Under the pieces are notes generated by a model. That model had not been told where the DNA came from, did not search any database, and saw nothing but the letters and a program-made list of their open reading frames with translations. From NCBI GenBank assembly GCA_021229015.1, contig CM037794.1:37385144-37449143 (forward strand): a DNA stretch of 64,000 bases. The letters run 5' to 3'. This stretch comes from Solen grandis. Taxonomy: Eukaryota; Mollusca; Bivalvia; Adapedonta; Solenidae. Shown here one piece after another: positions 1 through 11,781 of this stretch; within the stretch, counting starts at the first letter, position 1; the number at the start of each line of letters is the position of its first letter. A program made the translations under genes and the position numbers.

Positions 1-1204
1 ATACATATATTCATACATACATATATAAATACATACAAACGCACGCACACACGCACGCACTACATATATACATACATACATACATACATCCATCCACCCA
101 TCCATACATACATTTCATACGAAAAAAACATAAGAATAATTATTGATATTTAAAATTCTAATAAATTTAAATGGTATTACTTGTAATGTATATTGTAATT
201 AATCTTATTTTATAATGTATGTGAATGTTGTTTTTTTTAAATATGTACACTGTACGGTGTCTAATACGTCGCGATGCGGCTGGATGTTAATGTTATATGT
301 GTGTAACGTTGGATCAAATTGTAAATATTAACATATGACACTCTAATAAACTATTTATCTGTCTGTATGTCTGTCTGTCTATATATGAGTGGAAAAAGGA
401 CTATGTAGTAGGTACTAGCTTACTTAATAACTTTGATAAGACAGCTACGCCGAATAAAATCTCGGTATTATCTTGAAGACACTGTACTTCATTAAACACA
501 ATCATGAATACGAAGTATATGTATCAGCTAGTTAACAATGGTGCGTAACTTTTTTCCGTAAGTATAGGAACATCGTTCAAATTTCTTACGTCATTACCCC
601 TAAGTAGGTCAACAAAGAGGTTAGACAGCTGCCTCGAATAAATGTGGTTTTAAATGTTTACTTGTAATGGTTGAAAATAAACACGGCCAAAGTTCTTGAC
701 ACATCGGACATCAAATTTGTTTACTTTCAAATACACAGAGAATAGCGTATTGACATAATGGTTACACGCCAGTATAAATGGTTCATTCTAAGAAAGGCAT
801 GGAAAGTGAAAGTATATTATGCTCGGGGATTTAGGTGTATTGTCCTTATATTAGATGAGATTTTAAAACATGGTGTCACGTTCATATTTTGTTATCATAA
901 ACAATGTTAATTAACCAGTTAAATGACTGCCTGAAGTCAATGTGGCGGTTTTAATTTTGAAGAATGCGTAAAGTTTCGCTAATACTGAAATGAAAACTAC
1001 AATATTCAAAAGTGTAATACAAGAGTACATGAACAAACTTACACGTATATCCATGTATTAAAAAAATAGATTTATCAAAGGATGTAAAAAAAAAAAAACC
1101 GAAAAATAAAAGATAATACATATTTTTGTTAAATATGACCATGCAAACTTGAGTTCAGACTTTGCATTTAAAATCATTAAATAAAAGGATAAAAAGATAC
1201 TGAC

Positions 1205-1290
1205 CAAAATCGTTGTCAATCAGGCATGTGAAAGGCGAAATAAACAATGAGAGCTCATATATAATATGAGGGTTCAATAATCCATGTTTT
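1205..1290 (-). other. Candidate exon of unknown array gene (segment d)
   Basis: On the minus strand an open stretch ends in ...LIDNDF followed by a GTCAGT donor. The same segment recurs ending at 10978 (B), 21339 (C) and 27666 (D). A, B and D keep the reading frame. C has a 1-base deletion that breaks it. No start codon or strong acceptor is visible; a weak AG at ATATATGAG is possible. I do not recognise the peptide. The evidence is conservation of frame plus the donor only. Confidence 0.25.
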
Positions 1291-2144
1291 GATAAGTAAT
1301 GGCAGAAGGTATTAATAAATAATTATCAGTTAGTAAAACTATTTGTATAATATAAAATATTATAAATTAATAATATAATGATAATTTTAAATATAATTAC
1401 AATATCTTCAAATATATTTATGAAAGACCTGCCTGATCAAACTGTCCTCCGAAGTTTAAAACCACCACTATAACATGTTCTACCCTACACTCATATGAAT
1501 AAGACGTTTATACATATACAACTAAGCGTGTTTGTGATCAATTGTTTGCCAGCCTAAAGCAAGCTTTAACTCGACATTATCGCTAGTCTAACAATATTAG
1601 ATGAAACCTGACCCAAGTACACCTAAATATGTGAAAGGAGAGCTACACCGATAGTTTCGATATGCATTGCATTGTCTCTAATGCGATGCACTGCAAACAG
1701 GTCAATTAATATAAATATGTGAAAAAAATCGTTCAATGGATTGAATTATGCAACCAGATCGTATATCTTGTTGTAGGCTTAGGCTATTTTTGAGATAATT
1801 ATAGAAAGTGACATCAATAACCTTAAGTATGTTATACGTGAAGTTAAATAAGTGCTTTGTTAAGGTATTACATTATTTATTTAATGTTTTCATACAAAAC
1901 CTGGTCTGAGTTAGCTTTTCATAATTAAGAACACAATTTGTCATGTTAAATTTATAAACCTGTTGAACAAAGTTACTTTAAACTCCAACCATTTAAAAAC
2001 GAAAGTGCTACATACGATAATAAAGCATTTATGAATTGACACAGTTATATATCATTTGATAGTTAAAATAGTAATCAATAATGTTTACTTTTGATACATT
2101 GAACCCATTTAATAGCATTATGACAGAATGTATATAACATTTAC

Positions 2145-2189
2145 CTCAAACTTGATCAAAATGTCTGTCCGACATTGTCCCATACACAG
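2145..2189 (-). other. Candidate 45-nt exon of unknown array gene (segment b)
   Basis: On the minus strand TTTGTTTAG is followed by 45 nt encoding a peptide with MGQCRTDILIKFE, then a GTAAAT donor. The copy C homologue (22220-22264) keeps both splice sites and reads MGQCRTDISIKFE. In copy B the acceptor AG is lost (TTTATC). A related sequence without clean splice sites lies at about 6076-6122, next to the LINE insertion, and suggests an exon duplication inside the unit. No family is recognised. Confidence 0.3.
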
Positions 2190-2490
2190 CTAAACAAATC
2201 AAAACGAGGCTTAAACTAGGAAGTATAAATACTTCAATCGATTATGTGAGTTTGTGTGTATTTGATATGTTGCCCTGTGATATAGCTTAACTTACTCTAC
2301 ACCTCCGTTTACTGAACATGTGTTGTAGCACTGTGGCATGTATACCAGATCTTGATTATTCGTCAGTGGCATGTTCTATTCTGAATGCAAGACAAACATG
2401 GGTAGGAAAAGACAAATAATTTAAAAAACTCTGGGGCGTTGCATTAGATGGGAATAATAATATGTTTTAATATGTTACTCAAATACTTAC

Positions 2491-2568
2491 GCTGTATCTT
2501 CCAATCAAATGGTGATCTGGATCGCTTGTGGAACTGTCGTATACAGCTCCATAAACTCTACAATTTAA
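2491..2568 (-). other. Candidate 78-nt exon of unknown array gene (segment c)
   Basis: On the minus strand a TTTCAG acceptor and a GTAAGT donor enclose 78 nt, a multiple of three in phase 0. They encode NCRVYGAVYDS then STSDPDHHLIG. It would splice in phase 0 to segment b downstream. Copy C (22545-22622) is also 78 nt and differs by a few conservative replacements (Y for S; K for R). This is the best exon candidate in the array. The family is not recognised. Confidence 0.42.
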
Positions 2569-2638
2569 CTGAAATTATAAATAGCAGATGATTAATACAG
2601 TTGCCATATGAACAGTTCATCTTCTTAGCGTGAGAAAG

Positions 2639-2641
<3 letters not shown>

Positions 2642-2691
<50 letters not shown>
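2642..2691. repeat. (TA)n microsatellite
   Basis: This is an uninterrupted TA run of about 50 bases, present in copy A only at this place. Copy B has poly-T-rich sequence and copy C a short AT-rich stretch at the equivalent position. Confidence 0.95.
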
Positions 2692-2692
<1 letters not shown>

Positions 2693-2909
2693 CACATAGA
2701 ATAATACATTTTAACATATTAAACCAGTTTAACAAACACATCACAAATTCGTTGATTACAACAATTCGTAAACGAAAATGTCACTGAAGATTATATTACA
2801 AGTCTTCATATACGTAGAAAAATTTAGCAATTAATCTGTAAAGGTATTATATTAATACATACAAATATCATAACATGAAATCATTGACACCCTCAAGGAA
2901 AAGTATATA

Positions 2910-2926
2910 AAGAATAGTTCAAACTT
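2910..2926. repeat. Target-site duplication, left copy
   Basis: The 17 bases aagaatagttcaaactt directly precede the poly-T run and are repeated exactly at 6059-6075 on the other side of the LINE. In copies B (near 16610) and C (near 22880) the same unit region continues without an insertion. Confidence 0.93.
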
Positions 2927-5900
2927 TTTTTTTTTTTTTTTTTTTTTAACATTTATTGTCCCCGTAACATAGATAGCAGAAGAAGAAGAAAAAAAAAAGA
3001 GAAGTAGATTTACATGTTTCCCTTCATATTTATATATATGTAAACATAAATCTAGTGTGACATACAAGCAATAAAGATTGCTGTGTTATATAAAATCACT
3101 TATATCAATTAAACATGATTACATAAAACTGAGCTTACAATTGTCCATCCTAGACTTGCATCTTCGGTGTACTTAGAACTTTTAAAAATCTCTATTTCTA
3201 ATTTTAAGACTTGTTTAAAGCTATAAATGGTTGGTATCACATTTTTCATCTTACTTAAGTAAATAAATTTTTTCATGAGTAAAAACACTAAATCATATTT
3301 GTTGTCTGTTTCTCCAGATCCTAATATCACAAAAGAACTGTCAATGTTTATTGATGGCTCAAATTCTTTTATTTTTCACTTTTACAAAAAGTACATACAT
3401 TATCTCTTTTTATTTTCATTTTATAAAGAAGGGAATTAGTACCTAGTATTCTATGTATTATTCTTGTTTGCAACCACTGTAAGTAAGTATCTTTGGTGCA
3501 TTTAAAGGTGTACGTGTAAATAGCTTCCCAGTTTATATCTAATTTATGTAACTTTTCAATCCATTTAATTTTACTGGTAGGAATTTCTGTATTTTTTGAC
3601 AATTCATTGTAAACATACTTGTTCATATCAGTACAAGTAATAATAGGATTTATGTACACATTGTTTTTGGGGATTCTGAAACAGAATAACAGGAACATTA
3701 TTAAGTTGTATTTTCTTTTTCTTGGCATAGTTGAATATAGCAGATTTTAAACTATAAAAGTTCATGTAATTTATTTTTGTTTCTGTAATATTATTTAAGT
3801 ATTCAATATCAACAAAGTTTCCATTTACATCAATTAAATCTTTAACGAATCTGAATCCTCGATTATAGAGTTTGGGTAAAAAGACATGATTCTTAATATT
3901 AAATAAACAATCATAATAGAATAATGGCATATGTAAAAATTTGTATATATCATCAATACACACTTTGTCCATATAGTACATATATGATGTGACAACATCA
4001 ATCCAAAATTTATTTGAAATTTTGTCTATAATGTTTACACAATATAACTTCCCCAAGTTAAACAGTTTGTCTATATCAAACAAAGATCTTAACAACATAT
4101 AACATTTACTAGGACTGTCACTACAATATTTTCTCAACCATTTTATTTTGAGACTACGTTCATAACTGTAAATATCAATCATGTTTAAACCACCATTTTC
4201 ATACTTTTTTGTAAGAATCAGGTTTTTTATTCTACTTTTTCCATCCCATATGAAATCATATAATATATTATTTAATGTCTTAAAGAAGTCTGTGCTTGGT
4301 GTAGGTAAACTAATAAACAAATGTGTCAACAGTGGAAGCAAAAGTGCCTTGATAACAGTAATTTTTCCTATTGGGGTCAACTTTCTTTTTTTCCAATTAC
4401 TAATGTATGTTTTAATTCTCAACAATTTAGAATTAAAGTTTAAAGTTTCCATCTTAGACAAATTAACATCAAATAGCAATCCTAATAATTTGAATTGTGT
4501 ATCTCCCCAATTTAATTTCCATCTTGTTTTTATTGAATGTGCACTATATTTTAATGAACCAATCCAAACTACTTTTGTTTTATCGTAATTTGCTCGTAAT
4601 CCAGACAACAGAAAAAATCATTTAGTAAGTCTAAAGCTGAATTTAAAGTATTTTCTGTACCATCTAATAACAAATATGTGTCGTCTGCAAATTGTGAAAG
4701 TTTATATTCATTTCCATCAATCTTTTTTCCTTTAATATTTTTACTATTTCTTATCTTAATGGCTAAAATTTCAGCACAAAGAATAAAGATATATGATGAG
4801 ATAGGATCTCCTTGCCTGCATCCTCTATTTACTTTAAAGAATTCAGACAAAAAACCATTTATTTGAACACTTGTTTCAGTATTATATAAAAACATCCTAA
4901 TCCATTTCCGAAAAGAATCGCCAAAATTAAAGAATGTTAGGGTTTGTTCAATGAATTTAAAAGAAACTGAATCAAAGGCTTTTTCAAAATCAATCAACAT
5001 TACTAATCCTGGTATATTATTATCTTCAGTATATTTCATTACATCATACAGCAGTCGTTTGTTGTCACCTATGAATCGACCTTTTATAAAGCCTGTTTGA
5101 TCTGTAGATATAAGTGAACTTAATACTTTTTTAAACCTATTAGCGATTGTGCCCGATGCAATTTTATATAATACATTCAAAAGAGTTATTGGCCTTAAGT
5201 TTTTTAAAAAAATGCTTTGGTTTGTTATCCTTAGGTATGCATGTAATGATACCCATCTTAATATTTCTCGAGAAAGAATTTGATTTAAAAGCATCATTTA
5301 AAGCTCTAACTACAAAATATCCAAGTTTCTTCCAGAATACCTTAAAAAAATTTGAACTGAAACCATCAGGTCCAGGACTTTTGTCATTTTTCATACTTTT
5401 TAGTGTATCAGATACCTCTTTATATGTTAAAAAACCCTCTAGCATCTCAGCCTCATCACTATCTAGTTTCCTAGCATCTAATCCTTCCATTTCTTTTTGT
5501 ATATTAGAGTCTTTTGTGTTTGACTGACTATTTAAATGTTCATAAAAGAATTGAGCTTCTTGCAGAATGTTTTTACTATCAGATATAATTGTACCATCCT
5601 CTTTTTCAATAAATGTTAATGTTCTATTTTCATTATATATTTTTTCAAGATTACAGAAATAACTAGTGACTTTCTCTCCATGTTCAATCCACCGTGCTCT
5701 TGATCTTATAAGTGAACCTCTATTTTTTATATTTCTTAGTTCATAAAGCTCATTTTGTAAACATAAAAGTTTGTTTTCATTTTCAGCTGTTAAATTTGCT
5801 TCTAATTTCAATATTTTTTCAATTAATTCGTTTTCTTTATTGTTTCGTTCTTTTGCTTTATAGCTTGAATAAGATATTGTTTTTCCACGGATTTCCATTA

Positions 5901-6058
5901 ATAATGTTTCTAAAAATAGTTGATCATTTATTACAAATTCTATGTGCTCTTTATCAATTTGTTCAATATTATCAAAATTATAAACAGGTACACAATATTG
6001 CTGTATAATTTCATTAATTTTCTTGTTAATGCACTTTATATAGTTGATATCATGTAGT
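2927..6058 (-). mobile_element. 5'-truncated Tx1/L1-type non-LTR retrotransposon
   Basis: This is a 3.1-kb element in the minus orientation. Its poly(A) tail reads as poly-T on the plus strand at 2927-2947. It is flanked by exact 17-bp target duplications (2910-2926 and 6059-6075). It starts after the endonuclease, so ORF1 and the AP endonuclease are missing, as expected from incomplete reverse transcription. It contains the linker, the reverse transcriptase and a C-terminal Cys-rich region. The motifs LIDFEKAFDSV, GCRQGDPIS and FADDTYLLLDG match the Tx1/L1 clade. The insertion is private to copy A, so it came after the array copies split from B and C. Confidence 0.92.
3109..6058 (-). pseudogene. 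Broken reverse transcriptase ORF of the Tx1/L1 element
   Basis: Read on the minus strand, the polyprotein C-terminal part lies in successive frames: about 6058-5215 (linker, KSPGPDGF motif, ending at IPKDNK), about 5297-4610 (fingers and palm, with LIDFEKAFDSV and FADD catalytic Asp pair), 4608-3680 (thumb/connection) and about 3728-3109 (WLQTRIIHRILG, then CTFCKSEK, a zinc-knuckle-like C-terminus). Frame changes fall near 5210, 4610 and 3675, at or beside homopolymer A/T runs. The core motifs are unchanged, so the copy is young but inactive, or the frame breaks are partly sequencing errors. It is 5'-truncated in any case. Confidence 0.88.
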
Positions 6059-6075
6059 AAGAATAGTTCAAACTT
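6059..6075. repeat. Target-site duplication, right copy
   Basis: This is an exact copy of the 17-bp sequence at 2910-2926, directly followed by unit sequence (gatcaagatg). Confidence 0.93.
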
Positions 6076-6781
6076 GATCAAGATGTCTACCCCGACTTTG
6101 CCAGCTCGATAAGCTAGCATATCAGACAAGGCTTACACAAGGAAGGTCGAGACAATCTGTTTGTGTGTATTAGATTATGACTTTACTAAACTATACGATC
6201 GTCTTTTGAGTGTGTGGTGTAGTATTAACAATGGCCCTGTCGTATTCGTCAATATTTTACATTTTTACAAAACCAACTACTTTAAGAACTTTTACAAACT
6301 GTTTTAATTGAGGTGCTTTTCATAATTTATACTGACTTTATACTGGAATAAATAACATACTTTATTATTTAGAAATTATAGTATATATTTTTTAAATACA
6401 TGTTTAAAAAGTGCTAAACAGTTAATTTCATTTTTGAGATTTAATATATGATATTATATTTAATTGGTGTAATTTATCATTTTTTCCTGTTATTATTATC
6501 TGCATAGTTAAAAATATATATAGTTTACATAGTTGTTTTGTATATGTCTTATGGATTTTATATTTTATGCATACAATGTACAACGCCATTGAATATGTAT
6601 TAATCACAGAAATAAACTTAAACAGTTTCAATTTCAGTTTACAATATACACTGTTCTTATATAGCAAACAAGGCATGCATATGCAAGATCGGGATGCTAA
6701 AACCGGAGAGTTTCCAAGTACTCAGGTGAATCTTTCTTTCATGTGAGAGATTCAAGTATATACAGATAACAATAGGAAAGT

Positions 6782-7205
6782 ATGTGATGTTTTCTATAAA
6801 AAAACGCGGTGGTTGGGTGGTTACAACCTCACCCTATAACTAGGAGATTGTTTATTAGAACACAAACCAACATGTTAAAATGTTGCTTCTGGTGTGTCTC
6901 CCATGCATAGTGGCAAACAAAGTCATATTTTTAGTATCGTGTGCCCATGCGAATACAATTGAAACAGATATAGTGCTGCCACACTGCAGTAGCATGTCGT
7001 AGACATTTGGCATGATATCACACCCAGTCATATTATCCTGATACTGAGCCAACCAGTCATTGAACTACCCGTATATGCTGAGCGCAAAGCAATGGAGCCA
7101 TACCATTGCCATTATTAACGTCTTTTGTATTGTCCCGTGAGAACCGAACCTACAACCTCCCGCTCCAGAGGCGAACACTCTTACCACTTGACCACCATGA
7201 ACTAT
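6782..7205 (-). mobile_element. tRNA-derived SINE (family 2), copy A
   Basis: The minus strand begins with a tRNA-like head (TGGTCAAGTGG as A box, GGTTGTAGGTTCGGTTC around the B box). A body follows that contains the plus-strand strings cagatatagtgctgccac and gcaagggagc. The same element stands at the same place in copies B (17165-17570) and C (23390-23772), so it predates the array duplication. An independent copy lies at about 52672-52985. Confidence 0.7.
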
Positions 7206-7483
7206 CAGATGATTTCTAATTATTATGTGATAAGATTGCTGAGCATCTCATGTGAAAACAGTGCAAAATTCTTCGATTCTCTCAATTTGAGTTTCAACAT
7301 ATATAAACACAAAGATATATATACGGAAAGGGGGTTTGCTAAACGTCATGAGTTATCGTCCCGGTACAAATAAAAATATCGGAAAGTTTTCTTTGACTTT
7401 ACACGCCTGTAGTATCTTGTATTTGATAATAAGAACAAAAATACTATAAAGCTTTCGTCATGCGACTTATCAGTAGTGAAAAT

Positions 7484-7498
7484 GACGTTTGTAACGTC
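7484..7498. promoter_or_regulatory. Conserved palindrome gacgtttgtaacgtc
   Basis: This imperfect inverted repeat, with TGACGT-like half sites, is conserved at 7484-7498, 17824-17838 and 24000-24014 in three array copies. It could be a CREB/ATF-like site or simply part of a small mobile element terminus. No function is shown. Confidence 0.25.
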
Positions 7499-8184
7499 GT
7501 ACCAGTGGCACACACATATATAGAGAGGATAATTGTTGGCTTCGGTGGAATATCATATAATTTAATTCATCTCGTCCTCCTTACGAGATACATGAACAAT
7601 AATATTCCACTGTAACTAACATTTGGTTTTCTTTTTATTCAATGCCTTTCGGCGACGCTTTACATTTGTTTTTCTAAGTTCGTCATAGAATATACCCTGT
7701 TAGGAGCCTCAAATTCCCGAAGTCGCATTAATTGTTATTCGGTTTATAAGAAAATAATCCAGTAAAAAACTCCAAAGAAAGCGTGAAATCAATATTTCTT
7801 TCAGATATTTGAAATAATTTTATTTCAATGTAAAAATCAATATTTTAATGTTTTGAAAAGATACGATAGTATTCCCATTACATTATAACAATGGTAATGT
7901 TCACTGTTTGAAGCAGTAAAGTGACCAGTTTTAACCAACTGATATTCCCTATAATCCTCCGAAAAGTATAACATAAAGATATACATACATACTTAGGTAA
8001 CCAGTTGTCTATATCATATGAGTTATAATTATGAATATTTATATACATCGTACTTTGTGGATGTTCACAATTATTTTAGAATATTTTTCAAATCATTTTA
8101 AATTAGAACCTTTATTAACTGATAATATTTGATTGCATTGGGAAACGGTAAAAGGCAATCGTAGCTTTAGGAATCCAAAATTGC

Positions 8185-8760
8185 GTGTTGAATACTCGAA
8201 AATATTTAGAATACTTGGTGAAGAAGCATATTAGTAAGGGAGGTAACTATTCATTGTTATACAAGTGTCATGGTTTAACACATTATGTCCCTTTAATCAT
8301 TACAAATGGTGGTGATATAATCAAAGCGCTGAAGGAACTGGAGTTGTGTATGTGTTTGTCTCAAGTGGACATTGGTTTGACAGGATGGGGTTTATGAAAA
8401 CCTTTCCATACTTTACCAATCACTTTGATTTTTGAAATCAGTCTCCCTAACCCGTCATTGACGGAAGGCTTATATCAAATACCCACTGTATTATTGCATT
8501 CGTCTTGATACTTTGAATGAATTATGTACAGTTAAATCCGATGCGGTTTTATAAACATCAACAACACCGGTCTGCGGTATTACTACAAAACCGGTATCCC
8601 CTCTTTCGAGTATTACAGGCAAATCGGGCCGTATCATTGTTTGAGTACTTAATTTGCGCGATTCCGTATTTTCATAGTGTTACTAAAGCCACTTTGCACA
8701 ATTCAAGATTACTTATAGCCTTTTCTATGAATTCATTTCAAAAGTGTAAAGTGTAGAGTT
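8185..8760. other. Conserved non-coding part of the array unit
   Basis: This stretch matches about 18930-19390 in B and 24985-25560 in C. Open frames seen in one copy (such as 8185-8397) are broken by indels in the others, so I read it as non-coding repeat. Copy B lacks the piece equivalent to about 8670-8880. Confidence 0.6.
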
Positions 8761-9165
8761 AAAGTAGCTCGTTCACAGATGATTTTTTACTAAGTGTTTG
8801 ATTTAAAACTGTCAACTTCTATTACCTCTATCAATACCCATTTACATACGCACGGTTATTCAATGCAACATTCCGTGATTGTAAATAATATGGGTGGTTT
8901 AACCGTCACGGGCAATAGCGTTACGAACGGTATTGAACGGTATTATTATATTTAGACATTATATCATCTATATTTATCATTTCGTTTTCCGTGTGCCATC
9001 ACAAAAATGATCGCATTCACTCTTTGAATATGCGCTCATTTCACAAGCTGATAAAACAATAACACGAATTCGCTACCCGGAACTGGTGAAGAAACCAAGT
9101 TGTGGAATGCCTCGCGTGGTACAGCAAACAACTGCCTCGGGGATACCGTATTCTTTGATCTAACC

Positions 9166-9175
9166 GGAATTTCCC
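9166..9175. promoter_or_regulatory. kappaB-like site ggaatttccc, copy A
   Basis: The decamer sits in the near-palindrome ccggaatttcccgg and is preserved exactly in copies A, B and C. It fits the general NF-kappaB consensus (GGRNNYYCC). It lies upstream, on the minus strand, of the exon-like segments. No promoter is demonstrated. Confidence 0.3.
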
Positions 9176-9717
9176 GGAGTGCATTTACGAAAAAAAGCGT
9201 TTTCGCTGACCTACGCTTGCCGAGTTTATTTGTCAAGAAAAAAAAAGACTTTACCGAACAACACTGTTCAACCACTCATTTATATATATATCACATTCGT
9301 GCAAACGCATATTTAAAACGATATAATGATATTATTTTATGAATTTATTTTTATTTCTTTCTATTGAATGTTTGTTTATTTATTGGGTTTGATATCCCAC
9401 CAACAGTATTTCAGCCATTTGGAGACTGTCTACTTAAACAATATCATAACACTTGAACACATTCTGGGTATAATACCACAATGGAAAGAAATATATAAAT
9501 GGCAGTTCAATACAAAATGTAATATAAGTCAGGTACATAAAATAGTCCAAATTAGCTTTCCATAAATAAATCATCGATTAGTAATGAGCGAATAATAAAA
9601 CAATTGTAATCAAAGGAAAACAAATATACAAATTTATCCCTTCATAGCTGAGCTAGACCTTACCGAAACGAAAGACAAAATATCATAAATATATATCATA
9701 CATATACCACACACCTA

Positions 9718-9815
9718 TACATACATACATACATACATACATACATACATACATACAAACATACATACATACATTCATGCATGCATGCATACATACATAC
9801 ATACATACATGCACA
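9718..9815. repeat. (CATA)n microsatellite marking unit boundaries
   Basis: Runs of catacata, with catgcatg variants, sit at the same place in every array unit: about 1-115, 9718-9815, 20199-20290 and 26506-26615. The A and D versions share a distinctive block of cacgcacac and catccatccacc that B and C lack. Confidence 0.9.
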
Positions 9816-11440
9816 AAACATAAGAATATTTATTGATTTTAACTTTTTTAAATACATGAGATATTTAAAATTCTAATATGTTTAAATGGTTTTACTTGTA
9901 ATGTATTTTGTAATTAATTTCATTTTATAAATGTGCATGTGGATGCTTTTAATATGTACACTGTACAGTGTCTTATAAGTCGCGATGCGGCTGGATGTAA
10001 ATATTATAAGTGTGTAACGTTGGATACTATTGTAAATATTAACATATGACACTCTAATTAAATATGTTTCTGTCTGTCTGTCTATATATGAGTGAAAGAA
10101 AGAGAAAAAAAGGATCATATAGTAGGTATTAGCTCACTTAATAACTTTGATAAGACAGCTACGCCGAATAAAATCTCGGTATTATCTTGAAGACACAGTA
10201 CTTCATTAAAAGCAATCGTGAATACGAAGTTTATGTATCAGCTAGTTAACATTGGTGCGTAACTTTTGTCCGTGAGTATAGGAACATCGTTCAAATGTCT
10301 TACGTCATTATCCATAAGTAGGTCAACAAAGAGGTTAGACAGCTACGTCGAATAAATGTTGATTTAAATGTTTACTTGTAATGGCTGAAAATGAACACGG
10401 CCAAAGTCCATGACTCATCGCACATCAAGATTGTTTTTTTTTCCAAATAGAAAAATAATAGTGTATTGACATAACGGTTAAACGACAATATAAATGGGTC
10501 ATTCTAAGAAAGGCATGGAAAGTGAAAAGTAGATTATTCTCGTGGATTCAGGTGTTTTGTCGCCATATTAGATGCGATTTCAAAACATGGTGTGACGTTC
10601 ATATTTTGATATCATAAACAATGTTAATTAACCAGTTAACTGGCTACCTGTCATCAATGTGACGGTTTTAATTTTGATTATAATAGGTGAAGTTTTGCTA
10701 ATACTGAAATGAAAACTACAATATTCAAAGGTGTAATACAATAGTACATGAACAAACTAACACGTATATTCATGTATTAGAAAAATAAAGAGATTTATCA
10801 AAAGGTGTACAATATATAACGAAAATGAAACTAGTGATATACAACTAAGAAACATATGTATAGCGAAAAAGTAAAAGATAATACATATTTTAACCAAATA
10901 TGACCATGCAAACTTGAGTACAAACTAGGCACTTAAAATTATTAAATAGAAATCAAGGTGTATAAAAAGATACTGACCAAAATCGTTGTCAATCAGGCAA
11001 GTGAATGCCGAAATAAACAATGAGAACTCATACATAATACGAGGGTTCAATACTCCATGTTTTGATAAGTAACGACAGAAGTTATTAATAAATAATTATG
11101 CATGTACCAGTAAGTAAAAATGTTTGTATAAATAAATTTAAAATTCTTATAATTCTTGATAATAATACATGTATAATTTGGTAATATATAGTTCATCCAA
11201 TAATAATATATGTATAAATTAATAATGATATATGTATTGATAAGTTTTAAATGATAACTAAAATATCTTCAAATATGTTTATGAAAGACCTGCCTGATCA
11301 AACTGTCCTCCGAAGTTTAAAACCACTACAACATGCTCTACCCTACAGTCATATCGATAAGACGGGTATAGGTATACAACTAAGCGTGTTTGTGATCGTT
11401 TACCAGCCTAAAGCAAGATTACATACTCGACATTATAAAT

Positions 11441-11668
11441 CTGGTTTTAAATGTTTACTTGTAATGGCTGAAAATAAACACGGCCAAAGTCCTTGACTCA
11501 TCGCACATCAAGATTGTTTTTTTCAAATACACAAAGAATAGTGTATTGACATAACGGTTACACGCCAATATAAATGGGTCATTCTAAGAAAAGCATGGAA
11601 AGTGAAAGTAGATTATTCTCGGGGATTTAGGTGTATTTTCCCTCTATTAGATGCGATTTCAAAACATA
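11441..11668. repeat. Nested partial duplication inside copy B
   Basis: This block repeats 10369-10590 (shared strings such as aatgtttacttgtaatggctg and aaaggcatggaaagtg with small changes). At 11434-11441 unit sequence jumps back to an earlier unit position. At 11668/11669 it breaks off into the TRIM-like block. These two junctions show that copy B was built by unequal exchange or a rearranged insertion. Confidence 0.8.
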
Positions 11669-11781
11669 CCTTTAGTAACTGTTATCTGTTTGTAGTCGCG
11701 TGCTATACATGTATATTTATATATGTTTTTGTAACTGTAGGGGATGTTACTAAATGATGTGCAACGTCAACCAAAATATAC

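Larger units (their letters stand above)
1..9717. repeat. Tandem array unit, copy A (with LINE insertion)
   Basis: This is the first visible copy of a large tandem unit. Landmarks recur in the same order in copies B and C: a (CATA)n/(CTGT)n microsatellite zone, the string gatgcggctggatgt, the exon-like segments near 1.2, 2.15 and 2.5 kb, a SINE on the minus strand near 7.0 kb, the motif cttcggtggaatatc near 7.54 kb, and the string aattcgctacccggaactgg near 9.07 kb. About 3.1 kb of this copy is a LINE insertion, so the underlying unit is near 6.6 kb. The copy boundary is arbitrary and set at the microsatellite. The window opens inside the array, so more copies may lie to the left. Confidence 0.9.

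Noticed and set aside
7125..7205. A tRNA gene on the minus strand
   Set aside because: This is the tRNA-like head of a SINE that recurs with the same body in three other places.
9036..9275. Open frame in copy A with a partial equivalent at 25829-26047
   Set aside because: The frame is not kept between copies: indels in B and C break it, so it is repeat sequence.
11669..11760. A second TRIM exon ending in AAAG/GTATGT on the minus strand
   Set aside because: From the possible acceptors, the reading needs phase 1 while the known donor is phase 0; the phase-0 frame has a stop.
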